Positions 36,804-49,275 of a DNA stretch of 64,000 nt are shown here, piece after piece. Both the position numbers and the translations under genes were made by a program. Origin of the DNA: Ecdyonurus torrentis (Eukaryota; Arthropoda; Insecta; Ephemeroptera; Heptageniidae); contig OX439137.1 in NCBI GenBank assembly GCA_949318235.1, forward strand, positions 8,891,181 through 8,955,180, given 5' to 3'. The notes beneath the pieces are model-generated. The model had not been told where the DNA came from. It made no database searches and worked only from the letters and a program-made list of their open reading frames with translations. Each line of letters begins with the position of its first letter. Position 1 is the stretch's first letter.

Positions 36804-39800
36804 ATAACACGTTGATATTATCATGTTGTATATAGCACTAATTTTCATAGTGATTACCAATATTGTGTTAGAAATAAATTCAGAATGCATTTTTCATTTT
36901 ATAGTCGTTACCAAAATTACTTGAAATAAAAATTACACTTTGCTCCCTTTTTTGTATGTAAGTCTACTTTTATCTACAAAGTACTATTTAAACAACAATG
37001 GTAGACTAAATTTAGTTAAATTTTACTTTGTTAGGGAGAAGTTTAGACTTTTATGTCATTTAAAAGTCTTTCACTAAACTACTACAAAAAATATTATAGA
37101 AGAAATAAAAAACATTTTCATTTAAATTAATACATAAAAAAACAAAAAAAAAAAAAAACATTAAGTGCATAAAGTATAATACATTAAAATAATAACATAT
37201 AACTATATATTATAAAAAAGATGAAGGAGAGAGAAAAATATAAAGATTTTTTTTTCTTCTCTTTCTCCCTCCTTATTTTTCTCTTTTTCGTCAAATTTTG
37301 TTTGATGTTATTTTCTCCCTTACTTTTGTGTATCTTTATATCTTGATACTTTATAGACTTATACTGCTTGTCTTACCAGTACTTACTTACATTGAGCTTT
37401 ATAGGATTCGGCTAAGTCATTTTATGTCTGCTTACATTAACATTTCAAAAATACACTCAAATAAATTCCATGTTTTGACATCTTTCTCTTTCTTTCTTCG
37501 TATTCATTTTATATGTATCTTTACTTTGATTTATTTTAGTAAGAAAAAAAAAATATATCTATATATATGTATTTTACCTAAAAATTTATATATTTGTTTC
37601 ATATTGAAGATTATTTTGAATGTTTATTGTTAATTAAAATATAGAAATGTTAGATTTATTGTAAATATACGTAAAATATATAGATGAAACCAATTAAAAA
37701 CTAAGACTTAAATATTCAATAGAACTTCTATATAAGACTGAATATAATCTAGAATATGCACGCAACAATATAAAGTAAATTAATTAGACATTTCCTCCAA
37801 TATAGACATTAAATCTCATGACCTTAAACTACCCATTTTGATTAGAGAAAAAAGAAAAAAAAAAAAAAAAAAAAAAAAAAAGGGAAAAAACAACAACAAC
37901 AACAACAACAAGTTCCTCTTTTTTTTTTTTTTTTTTCTTTCAGTATGTACAAAAATATACGTTACCTCTACAGTTAAGTAGTTACATTAAAAAAAACGAA
38001 ATTAAATAATCATCTTGATTCAAGTGAGTAGAGAAAAAATACGTTTTTAAAAGGGTAAGATTTACGCCTAAAACACGTCTGGTCCACTTTTGCACTGAAG
38101 TATTTTACTGAAATATTGAATCAGCGATTCCGCAATCATTTTTTCTTACAGGATTAATTTTAAAGAAAATTAGTACTTCAGCTTTACTTTCACATATTTG
38201 TCAGACCTTAAACCATTTGAAAAATTATTACATTAAAAGATCTATTAATTCAACGATATTGTCACATTATGTCAAATCCATAGTGAATTATAAACATAAA
38301 ATTTCTATTGTTATAGTAAGTTATATCCCTAGTGAACCTAAAGTCCGGTTAAAAAAGCTTTTATATTTACACACTTTTTGCGGGTCATTCGGGACATTTA
38401 ATGATTGACGTTGTCCATTTTCACTAAGGATTTTTATTATTTTTTTTTTTTACATAATTATTGTTTAGGAGTTAATGGCTTTTATACATGATTTTTTTTT
38501 TAATAACCATTATTACAAAGGGTTGTTGAGTTTTAGGGTCATTTAGAAAAGAGAAAAATCTGTTGGAATTTTAAATAAATAATAAGTTGAAAATAAAAGT
38601 AATAAATGCATATTTATAAAGGAAAAGAGAAATAAGAACTGTGTAGTAAGTTTTAGAATGAGCAAATATGTATATTTTCATTTCTTTAATGCAAACTTTG
38701 ATTCTAAAAATTACTGCAAAAAAAATAATAAAAAATAAAAACTATAAAATATATAAATTTATTAAACTATAATATGGAGGTGGTGATTTTAAATGTAAAA
38801 TGAAAAAAATACTTAAACCAAGTAAAAAATAATATATTTCTTTGAAAAAAGCTTTAAAAAGGCTTCTAAAACTAATATAATAGTTTTTTTTTTATATATA
38901 TAATCATAGAAAAAATACGAGAACTTAAATTTAAATTTTCGTGCAATAAAACAGAAAAATGATGCACTGTAGTAGAATACTCTCCTTTAATTTTTTCGTA
39001 ATTTATAGAGCTATGGCCATAAACGAATCAATAAATTTTTAACATGCATATAATAATTCAATATTCAAATTATGCTGAGTTCATTTAAATAATTAATTTG
39101 AACATATGGTAAACAGATTTGACAGTATTTTAATATGCTACAGGTGTTGATAATTACCTGTAATTGGAGTAAAAAAAAAATAAACATTGAGTTAACAGAT
39201 TGAAAAAGCTTTTTTTTTTTTTTTTTTTACTCTAGCGGAAATGATTGCGCTTTTTATATATACATATATAATAGCTCCCTGAACTAGATAATATAATACT
39301 GAAGGGAACATTTTAGGGGAATAGAGAGTAAAAATAATGATATAATTGCAAGTACAATATGTCATAATTTAAAAACCACAATACTTGAAATTATACATAA
39401 AAATGGGGGAGATATAATATTAAGAAAAATTTGAGTTTTATTTTATTGTTTTTGTACGAAAGACATTTTTTTACGTTGTAACTAGATCAATTGCGCAGCT
39501 GCATGCTGCATAATGAAAAGTTACTGCTGTATTATTAGAGAGAGAGAGAGAGAGATTTGTAGAAACTTATATGCATTGTATACTGTATATCTCACACACA
39601 AATTACTACAAATGAGTTTACGCTTAATCATATTTTGTAATTCTTGTATCCAAAAACCATATTTGCTCACTGTATAATTAATATATGAAAGAAATTACCA
39701 TATTGCGGTCTGTTCACACGGAGCAATAATTGCACTGTACAATTAATTTTATTGCATGAAAATATAAATGTTTGCAACTTTGAGATTCCATGCAGTAAAA

Positions 39801-40759
39801 TTTATTGCATGTTGAAAATATTGCAACGTTTGAAGGAAACTTTACATTCAAAAATTTAAAATGTTTATAAAATTAATACATACGTTACTTTGTATTAAAT
39901 GGTAAGAAAAGTATAAAAAAGTATTTGTTAACACTTCTAGGTACTTGAAAAAAGTGCAAGAAAAAAAAAACTATGAAAAATTCAATAGAAATTTCATTAT
40001 TATCCCTAATTTTAACACACTTTCCAAAAGGTCAACTATAACATTTTTTTTATATATATAAAGCTTTTAACATTCACAATATTTGCACATATTGTCTGCA
40101 TTAGACGAAAAAAAAAAACATGTTAAAAATGGTAACAGGTGTAGAAAAACTTCTCCCTCTTTTTTTTTTCCCTCTCTAATATTACTTTTGATAATAAACA
40201 CCCTCTACTCATACCTCAGAATTTTTTTTTCACCCTCACACATGCGTGTATATCTCAAGAGGATTGCGTGGTAAAAATCATCAAACTAAAATAAAGCTTG
40301 TTACTAATCTAGAATTATATATGCTCATGTTATATGTGTGTGTGGTCATCTAAGGTATCATTTAGCATTTAATTTACTTAAATATTCATCTTTAATCAGC
40401 TGATTATTATCATTATTCATTTATAAGGGGTTAGTGGTTTTTTTTTATGCTGTACGTACGTATACAAGTTTATTTGTTTTTATTTTATGATATTGCCGTT
40501 TTTAAATTTGTATTTTGAATAATCATATATCTAGAAAATTTTGACAAATAAATTTATTTCTTGTTATTTTCATACAAATAATTAATAGATATATAAATGC
40601 TATATTATTATTATTATTATTGTGAAAGAAAATGCATACAGTATGAGTGAAAGGTAATTTTTTCCATGGTGTTGCTTTCAATTATTGTAATTTATAAATT
40701 AATTGGGATAGTATATGTAATTACATAAATTAAAATCTTCATTTAAATTTTCACAATGA

Positions 40760-40768
<9 letters not shown>
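36804..40768. other. AT-rich non-coding stretch
   Basis: No gene is supported. It has an A run at about 37856-37881 followed by CAA repeats, poly-T at 37920, a segment at 38030-38105 weakly like 16195-16290, a GA run at 39537-39556 and the TTCACACGGAG segment at 39711. The frames of 60-110 codons here are Lys/Ile/Tyr/Phe-rich with no domain. Confidence 0.5.
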
Positions 40769-40840
<72 letters not shown>

Positions 40841-40841
40841 G
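40769..40841. repeat. (AT)-(AC)-(AT) compound microsatellite
   Basis: AT repeats, then AC repeats (about 40795-40826), then AT again. The frames encode only Tyr-Ile and Val-Cys repeats. Confidence 0.95.
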
Positions 40842-40885
40842 TGAGAAGTTAAACAAATTAGTTTCTTCATAAATACACGTATGTA

Positions 40886-41005
40886 CAGCTCTGGCCAAAT
40901 GTTCCCGAACGATTTGCATAGGCAACCCGCAACCACATTATGTTATCTTTATGAGAAAACTCAGCGGCCGCCGCTGCACCGTTCGGGAACTTTTGGCCAG
41001 AGCTG
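40886..41005. mobile_element. Tc1/mariner-type micro-MITE, copy 1
   Basis: A 120-bp palindromic element flanked by TA on both sides. Terminal inverted repeats begin CAGCTCTGGCCAAATGTTCC on the left and end GGAACTTTTGGCCAGAGCTG on the right. The CAGY...AAAAGTT-type end and the TA target are typical of Tc1/mariner-mobilised MITEs. The inner loop has GGCAACCCGCAACC and GCGGCCGCCGCTGC. It is about 94 percent identical to 57074-57193 by hand comparison. Confidence 0.85.
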
Positions 41006-41007
41006 TA

Positions 41008-41284
41008 CGTTCCATATTTTTTTTACAATCTTATTAACGTGCCATTGATGTCGTGCATTATGACAATTTTTCATTGTTGCGAAGTTAGTTATCAACAACT
41101 AAGGAAACAAATTTAAGCACATTGAGAAATTTTATAATTTAAAAATCCTACTGGGGCGTGTGTTTGGTTGAACCTGTACCTGTCAATAAGAATTCTATAT
41201 TTATGGAATTTTGTAGAAGATAACACAGTATGGCAAATAATATTAATAATAAATAAAAAGTGGACGGAATAAGTTGCAAAAATT
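41008..41284. other. AT-rich spacer between two MITEs
   Basis: No recognisable feature. The 60-codon - frame here has no family signature. Confidence 0.5.
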
Positions 41285-41600
41285 CTTAAAGGCAAAGAAC
41301 ACCTTGAACAAAAAACACGTCTAATATCTTAACATATACCTAAATATCAACGTTGATTTGGCCACAAACAGATTTCTAATTTATTTTCAGTTCACAAAAT
41401 GACAGCTGCGGGTTTGTGACATCACAGCTCGCCTGTTTCCGAGCGCGAGAACTAGTGAGCTGTGACGTCACAAACCCGCAGCTGCCTTTTTTTAAATAGA
41501 AAATAAATTAGAAATCAATGACTGTGGCCAAATCAACGTTGATATTTAGGTATGTTCGGATATTAGGCAAGTTTTTTGTTCAATTTGTTGTACGCCTCAA
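41285..41600. mobile_element. Foldback MITE family A, copy 2
   Basis: It aligns with 17831-18147 through its length: TTAAAGGCAAAGAACACC, CTAAATATCAACGTTGATTT, GACAGCTGCGGGTTTGTGAC, then the mirror GTGACGTCACAAACCCGCAG and AATCAACGTTGATATTTAGG. The stem is nearly perfect for about 20 bases on each side of a GC-rich loop. It has one intact TGACGTCA (41463-41470) and one mutated (TGACATCA). Confidence 0.75.
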
Positions 41601-43109
41601 CTTTTATAATGTGTAATACCAAGGATACTAAGATGTAATTGTACAACATAACAAGCTTCCTTGGTGTTAAAAAGAAATGTAAGAACAGCAACGAAGAAGG
41701 GTTACTATGTAATATGAAATGCTCTTTCGTAATGATATAATTTTCCCTCTATTTTTCTCTCTCTCGAAGTTCACAGAGATAAATGACTATTATGATTAAT
41801 AACCTGTCTTATAAGTATAATTAATTAGTAGAGATAAAAATGAGGGTCATCAAGAAAAAAAAATAACAAAACATGTATCGTACTCATTATTAATTCATAA
41901 TGTATTTAGTATGATTAACTTAATAGCTATATTACTACAGAATACCTTTTATATACTATAGTTAGTAATAGACATTTCTTTACTGTTAAATTTATTATTA
42001 TTATAATAATATTATATATAATCATTTTGTCACTTGAAGAATAATACTTATTATTACATTACATAATATATTCATAATTTCACAATACTCTATGACGTAA
42101 TAAGATGAAAATTGCTTTTGTTTTGTCCATTATTTTCTACACTTTGATAATTAAGTACTTTGCTAAATTTTACGCACACAAATTATACGTATAGCATTGG
42201 AGAAAACAAACAAACTTCAGTATGAAATTATTATTATGCAAAATTTAAAATTTCCATCAGTTAGCTCCTCTAATTAGAATTTTTTGTAACTGCTAATTCT
42301 ATTTGCGATGCATAACTTAATTATTGTGCAAAAATAAAGAAAATACTAAAGAAATAGCAAGCATAAATACCTACTCTCTAGCCAAAACAAGGTCGTTCCC
42401 TCCAAAAGCTGTATCCGCGGTGCTAAACCAATTAGAGAGCGTGTTATAAACCTACTATAGCCAATCACAGTTGACTTTACATTATTAATTACACTGTATC
42501 CGCTCGAAATAGTATTGGGGGAAGTGTATATTAATTGTAATAGCATTATTAACTGCCCTTTTTTAAATTATTTTATTATATAAATATAATAATATATCAA
42601 TAAGAAAAGCATTAGCTAATTTTCTTCTAAATTAAAATAAAAAACTACTTTTATTTATGATTTTATATCAAGTAATATTTTTGACGCACAAAATATATAA
42701 TGATTAACACTTGTAAACTTCATTGCAGTAGTTAAAGTAAATAAGGCAATACACTTAAATATTATAATGAAATTTGAATTAACATGACCTAAAACGATCA
42801 ATTTGTAATTATTGTTACCTAAATCTATTTAAATCCAACATTATTTTGATCTCATTACATTTACTTTGATAATAGGATAATGATTATTTAAATCCAATTT
42901 TCTGCTAATGACTCTTAAATTTATACGTTCGGTATTTTATATTTAAATGGATTAGATTACCAAAGGTTTAAATATTCTTGTATAAAGATTTTCTCAGCAT
43001 TTTTTTTATTCAAATTAAAACTTCTTTATTTCATTTATTCTTACAATCTTATACATATTACATTGTTGCCGTCAAGGTTAATTAACGAATAAAAAAGTCG
43101 GAATATTTA
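41601..43109. other. AT-rich stretch with a CCAAT-containing patch
   Basis: No gene is supported. At 42380-42520 the sequence is GC-richer and holds AACCAATTAG, AGCCAATCAC, CCGCGG and two TATCCGC motifs. It could be a promoter-like patch or a decayed repeat. Confidence 0.4.
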
Positions 43110-43417
43110 AAGGGCTCCTGGTATCAAAAAATTAAATAAAACACGTAAAAATCATGATATGGGACCATTATACATACACATATTATATCCTTCAACCCTT
43201 CTCAACTAGGGTTGAAAAAGTGTAAAGTAGGCAACTTTAGGAATTCATGACGTCATCAATTCCGGGTCTACAATAGAAATTGTAGCACGAGTGGCCTACT
43301 TTACAAGTTTTCTCCCTAATTTGTAAGGTTTAAGGCACAAAGTATGTGTATTTACAATAGTCCTATCTCATGATTTATCATTTAGAGGAAATTTGTTTTT
43401 GAGGCCAGGGGCTCTTG
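43110..43417. mobile_element. Foldback MITE family H
   Basis: A palindrome of about 308 bp. AAGGGCTCCTGGTATCAAAA on the left mirrors TTTTTGAGGCCAGGGGCTCTT on the right (quoted in part). ATCATGATATGGGACC is mirrored by GTCCTATCTCATGATTTAT, and GTAAAGTAGGC by GCCTACTTTAC. The centre is CATGACGTCATC (43246-43257). It has no frame. Confidence 0.7.
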
Positions 43418-45138
43418 AAGGAAAATCCCTAGAAAATACAAAGTACTTCAACCGAAACCGTTGAAAACCTCACTCAAATAACATGCAGTTAAATGACAAT
43501 CGAGACCTCTCAACAAATGAAAAAAAAAAAAAAAATTGTGAAGTGAGAGTACATACTTGTAATTTTTTTAGGAACTTTACACTTAAGTTGCATTCATATA
43601 TTTATTTGTTGCAACTTTGCGCAGCAAAATTATTATTATTCCAATTTAAAACGATGCTATTTAACAATTTGTTTTTCAAAGTGGCAATAAATAAATGAAT
43701 GAACTTTGCACACTAGAAACAAATACAAAATGTGTATGAACTTAATCATATTATATAATATCATAAATATATATTAGAGAAAAAAAACTAGCTATGGACT
43801 TACCCATTTTTATTGAAATAAGTTCCTATTGTTAAATTCATTTGTAACTAATTTAAATGAACTTAATAATTTATAGACTTAATAAAAATTGTTCAATATA
43901 ATACTAAGCTAAATTCATGTATAATAATTTCAGATTTTTTTATTTTTTAAATGAAATTTTTAACAAATTTTTTAGTACAATTTACGTAATATTTAGTACC
44001 AAACTCATAAAAATACCAATACCTCACATTATTATATTTTTTACAAAGTGTCACTCTATATATTTTAACGATAAATATCAATTAATAAAACTAAAAAAAA
44101 AAAATTAATGTACTAAAAATATAGCAGGTGTATAATTTTTATTACACATCTATAAAGCGAGTAAACATATAAACATTTTTTTTTATCAATGAAAAAATAT
44201 AAAAAAGGGGGGTAGTTCAGAGGGCGTGTAGAAGGGATTATGAACTTGAAAATACACTGTCAAAACATAACATACTTGAAAAAAAAAATACGATATAAAA
44301 AAAAATCTATACAGTGCGGTATTAGAAACGTATGTGCTATATCCGCATCTGTTATTTTCACATATCATACAATAGGGAGCATATATACAATATATATATA
44401 TAAAGGGGGAGGGAGGTGGGGAGTGAAGAACAAAGAAATATAAGGGTGAGTTATTATATAGGGTCATAATGTTGAATACCAATAAGGTTCAATATCACAT
44501 TAAAATATATATAAAAATGAAATAATATTTGAAATTTGACACTTCTATATTTTCTATATTATGTATTACAAGAATCATTAGCTTTTAAGTATTGAATGTT
44601 AAATGAAGCTTATATATTGTTTTCATATTATTTATTATATAAGTATCTTTTATTATTATCTCGTCTCGTAGGATTTCTCTTATTTCAAAATTCTATTCTT
44701 GTTCAAACAGATGTGTAATTTTTGATTCAGTTAAAATAATAATATGATATTTGATATGATGTAATGGACCATACTAATAAAGTATACAAACTATAGTACA
44801 TTAATCTGATGTTTTTAATAGAGAAATATAATTACATATACTATATGTTATGGTTGACCATAAGTACATCTATTTGTACTACGTATGTTATTTCTTTTAA
44901 CTCAAAATTTTTTTTCAATTTTTTTTTTTTTTTTTGCATTGAAAAAAGTAAATTATCGGCTTTTTCTTTCGTATCAGACAATGTGAAATGTTTATACTTC
45001 AACTAATATACAAAGCACTTTGAGTTTCCAAATTTTGATAACTTAGAAGCATGTAAAAAAGATTGACTTTTTACAAGAAATCATGGGGGGAAAAAACTTG
45101 AAAATTACTACCAATAGCTTAAAAGTAAATTAAATTTA
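43418..45138. other. AT-rich non-coding stretch
   Basis: No gene is seen. Short A or T runs at 43520 and 44922 and a GGGGGAGGGAGGTGGGGAG patch at 44404-44422 are the only distinctive features. Confidence 0.5.
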
Positions 45139-45139
45139 C

Positions 45140-45224
<85 letters not shown>
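45139..45224. repeat. (GA)n microsatellite
   Basis: About 86 bases of GA with two AAAG interruptions near its start. Confidence 0.95.
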
Positions 45225-45226
<2 letters not shown>

Positions 45227-45884
45227 AGCTGCAATAGTATTTGAAATAAAATCGAAACATCGTGTCTGGAATAAAATATGTTGTTTGTCATGCTCGATTT
45301 CCTTTAACTTTGCTTTGTAAATTTTTAATCTAAATCAAAAATGTGATTACACACTGTTGTCACTTAATTTAATATATATTATTGATTTGAAATTTATTTC
45401 AATAATATATTTTTATTAAAAAAAATGTTAACATTACACAGTTACAATTTTAAGTTATGTATATCACTTAAAGTACAATAATTAATTTGTATAATATATA
45501 GTATGTCACATTTTTTGTCATTAAAAAATAATAATTTGAGATTACTATTCTAGATAGTGAATTTAATATTAAAAAAAAAAATGAAGCTTTACTGTATTTA
45601 AAGGTAAAAAATCACGTCGATTGTTTGATTTAACTGTACTTCTATGATCATTGCTTTAAATAAGCTAATTTTTAAAAATTTAGATTAATTTCTACAGTCA
45701 CTGCAGGTGAATACTGGAACTTATTATAGAGAGCTGCTGTTGTAACTTCAAGATTTTTATTTTTTTTATGCATACTTTTATTTAAATCTTTGTAGGTTGG
45801 TGTCGTATAATTATTACTGGGTTTATCATGCTTCCATTCCCTGAGTATTATTATCTTTAACTGTTTTTAGGGGGAAATAAATAG
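45225..45884. other. AT-rich non-coding stretch
   Basis: No gene is supported. TTTCTACAGTCACTGCAGGTGA at about 45690-45712 contains an acceptor-like and a donor-like site only nine bases apart and is not called. Confidence 0.45.
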
Positions 45885-46088
45885 CAGAAACGAATTAAAA
45901 AAAAAACGTAATTTATCATACATATTCAATAGCATAAATATCGATTTCAGGATAACATAAATTATTATGCTCTACAATACAGTATACTGCTGAGACAGAG
46001 AATTATTATTTTGTATGGAATCAATTTGTTTTTATGAATAAATATTGCTGAAATTTGGCTAGCATTACGAATTTTATCCTTGTCCGTG
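45885..46088. mobile_element. MITE family E, copy 6
   Basis: The left end AAACGTAATTTATCATAC and right end ATTTTATCCTTGTCCGTG carry the family ends. The interior has ATAGCATAAAT, ATTATTATGCTCTACAATAC and a GGCTAGCATTACGAA block matching GTTAGCATAATTATTACG in copy 1. Confidence 0.5.
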
Positions 46089-46385
46089 CATAATAATGCA
46101 TTTTTATAAAGAAAACTTTACTACAATAAATTTTATAAATAAATTTTAATTTATATATCTTTCCATTAATTAATTATTTGAACTGAAATATATTTGTTCA
46201 TATTGATATTTGTAAAGTAAGAAAATTTCATTACAAAATTAGTTCGTATTGTAATTTAAAGTAATGTTCTAATTATCATATATTGTATATAAATTTATGC
46301 TTCTCTTCTTCCAAGGAAGGAAAAAAATAGATAGTTTTATAAATTTTAGCCACGTATTTGTACTATTTTCTTATATTGTATGGCA

Positions 46386-46388
<3 letters not shown>

Positions 46389-46467
<79 letters not shown>
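46389..46467. repeat. (GA)n microsatellite
   Basis: About 79 bases of uninterrupted GA. The 97-codon + frame and 93-codon - frame through it are Arg-Glu and Ser-Leu repeat artefacts. Confidence 0.95.
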
Positions 46468-46476
<9 letters not shown>

Positions 46477-46756
46477 TCTAGGAAGAAACACAAGAAAGGC
46501 AAGGCATCGTGTGATGTTAGGGGGCGAGTAAAAGAAAATGGTTTGAGTAGAAGCGTGGTGTGGAATTTGTATAGTGCATTTTGTACTTGAGTGCTGAATA
46601 TACTTAAAGTCATATTACAAAATCGTGACGTCACTATTGCAATTTTAACCATAACAAATATATTAGTTAAATTAAGAAGGCTGAAAAAAAAAAAAATTAA
46701 GTGATAATTTTATGTTTATTTTAAATACCCCTTCTGCATATTTCTGAATGGATAGA

Positions 46757-46945
46757 TACATGAATTTCTAAATTATTGAGTTCATTAAGTATTTTGAAAT
46801 TATTTTTGAAAGTTGAGAAATGACGTCACAGGTGGTAACTTTTTCCTATGTCCACACATAAGTTGCAACCCATGACGTAATTTTGCAACTCTGAAAAATT
46901 AATTAAAAATACTTAATTTACTTAAAAATTAGAAATTCAAATATT
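46757..46945. mobile_element. Foldback element family D-like, copy 2
   Basis: A palindrome of about 189 bp. Left AATTTCTAAATTATTGAG, AAGTATTTTGAAATTATTTT and GAAATGACGTCACAGGTGG mirror right CAACCCATGACGTAATTTTG, AAAAATTAATTAAAAATACT and TTAGAAATTC. It shares the AAGTATTTTTAATTAATTTT arm and the GTCA core with 15239-15655. Confidence 0.65.
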
Positions 46946-47123
46946 AATCGATTCAAGCTAATTTCATTTTTTAGAATACAAAATATAACTACTCCCTTAG
47001 TTTTTGTTTGTTTTTTTTATTATAATTAATTAATTATTAACATATATTTATTAATATATAACTAATTTATATTAATTTTTCTTTAAACTTCAATTCAAAA
47101 AACAATAATAACGTTAGTTAGTT

Positions 47124-47154
<31 letters not shown>

Positions 47155-47957
47155 GAAATTGTGTAACGTTGTTTACAAGTTTTTAGTGTTTATATAAATT
47201 TTTAAATACAAAAAATAGAAAACAAGACTATATGATATTTATTACGGAATCTTTCATCACTTCTTTATTTGATATTTGAATATTTAATCATTCTTTTATA
47301 CTACCTGTCTATACTCTTTTATTGGTATTGAAACATTACCATCAGTATTATTTTTTTTTTCTTTCAATCAATCTTTCATCGTAAGAGAATAATAACACTA
47401 ACTTTGAATAAAAAAAAAGACGATAGAAATAAGTCAATACTATTTAAACCACAAAATGGGACAATAAACATTTTTACTTTTTTTTTTTTTCAAACAGTTT
47501 TTAGGGTAATTTTATTTACTGAGTATCATCTAATTTAATCATTATTTAAATAATAAGTCTATACGTAAAATAATAACATAAAACATTAATATCCAATTTA
47601 TTTTTGCAATAATGATAAAGTGAATTTTAAAACAAGTCGGAGGCAACAAAAATTATGAATTATTTTACTTTTAAAATTAATAAAGAAACAACACTTAACT
47701 TTTTATAAAAAAAATTCAAAACTTTTGACATATTTGACATTGATATATTTATTAAAACAATATTAACATATTAAGATAACATTAATAAAAATTTAATTAA
47801 TTAAAAAAATGGACGTTTTTTTTTCTAAATATGAACTTGTAAGTTGACTTATACTAAAAAAATAAAATAAAAGTAAAGTTTCAAAATGGCGTCTTTTGCA
47901 ATTCTCTCCTTTTTTTATCTGGTTTGTCTTATGTAAAGGAAAAAATATATATGTATA

Positions 47958-47960
<3 letters not shown>
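46946..47960. other. AT-rich non-coding stretch
   Basis: It contains a T run at about 47127-47155. A 16-codon frame MASFAILSFFYLVCLM at 47886, with context CAAAATGGCG, is signal-peptide-like and overlaps a GTAAAG donor-like site at 47934. It is too short to call. Confidence 0.45.

Positions 47961-48010
<50 letters not shown>
47961..48010. repeat. (GA)n microsatellite
   Basis: An uninterrupted GA run, followed about 100 bases later by CT-TA repeats. Confidence 0.95.
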
Positions 48011-48013
<3 letters not shown>

Positions 48014-48104
48014 CAAAGACTCTATGCTAAGTGTCTCTACTTTTATCCTTTATTCCTTAGGGGTAGTATGCTCACAATTTTATCCGACCCCCCGATCTTT
48101 ACAT

Positions 48105-48211
<107 letters not shown>

Positions 48212-48338
48212 CTGTATTATATAGTACACGTTGTGTTTTTATGAATATATATATTTTTCTTGTGTATGTGTGTGCGGTATTTTTATGATATTTTTGTGTG
48301 TATGTTGTTTAAAAACTTTACTCTTGTATATTGTACAT

Positions 48339-48342
<4 letters not shown>

Positions 48343-48381
<39 letters not shown>
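48343..48381. repeat. (GA)n microsatellite
   Basis: An uninterrupted GA run within AT-rich DNA. Confidence 0.95.
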
Positions 48382-48385
<4 letters not shown>

Positions 48386-49208
48386 GAGAGAATTAGAAAC
48401 AAAAAAATATATATATGAAATGTGTATTCTACTACTTTTTGTTGTTTAATTTTTTTTTTTTACTCTCTACGTATACTACGTTTACTATATATAGTTTTAA
48501 ATTATTTAATTTTCTTTATATTTTTTTATGTGTATAATATATTATGCTTTTGAAACTTTTTTGTTAATGAATAAAATTTTGAATTAAATTTTCTGTCAGA
48601 ATTTTTTTTATGTTCATATTTATATGTTTTGTTTTTGTACTGTATACAAATAACTTGCAAGCTGCTACTGTGAAAATTATTAAGCATTAACTTACTGAAT
48701 GCATGAGAATAATTAGCATTTTCCATGACTTTAAATTTATTAGCAATGAGTTGTTAATTCAGGATTTTTCTTTTATTGAAAATGAATTGGAATTTCATTT
48801 CCAATTATGGAAATGTTTTTATGTAGTAAATGACGTCTCATATTAAAAATAAAATATATTTATAATACTAATAGATTTCTATTTAGAATTTAAAGTTTTT
48901 TTAATAAAAAATATTAATGCGTAATTATAATCAAACAAATTCTCACATAGTTTAAATTTAAAACTTTAAAAATGTACTTAGAAGAATTTAAGATATATAT
49001 AAAAAAAATCTTTATAGAAGTAAAAATTTAATATTATTATCAAAAACTTTATTTATAAAGTTTTTTTTTTATATTATATACAGAATATAAAATTATTATC
49101 GTATACAGCGTTTCATTCACAAGAAAATTTCGACGTGTATATTCCTACCCGCTGCGCTCTCACAAATTAATAATTCACAACTATTGATAAATCGATTATA
49201 AAACCAGC

Positions 49209-49275
<67 letters not shown>

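Noticed and set aside
44186..44482. 98-codon - frame
   Set aside because: Phe/Tyr/Ser-rich low-complexity sequence with no homology or signals, and a competing + frame of similar quality.
46297..46590. 97-codon + frame with a long Arg-Glu repeat, and its Ser-Leu shadow
   Set aside because: It is the translation of a GA microsatellite. All similar frames at GA/CT runs (3523, 5366, 11957, 34920, 47924, 53897) were rejected for the same reason.
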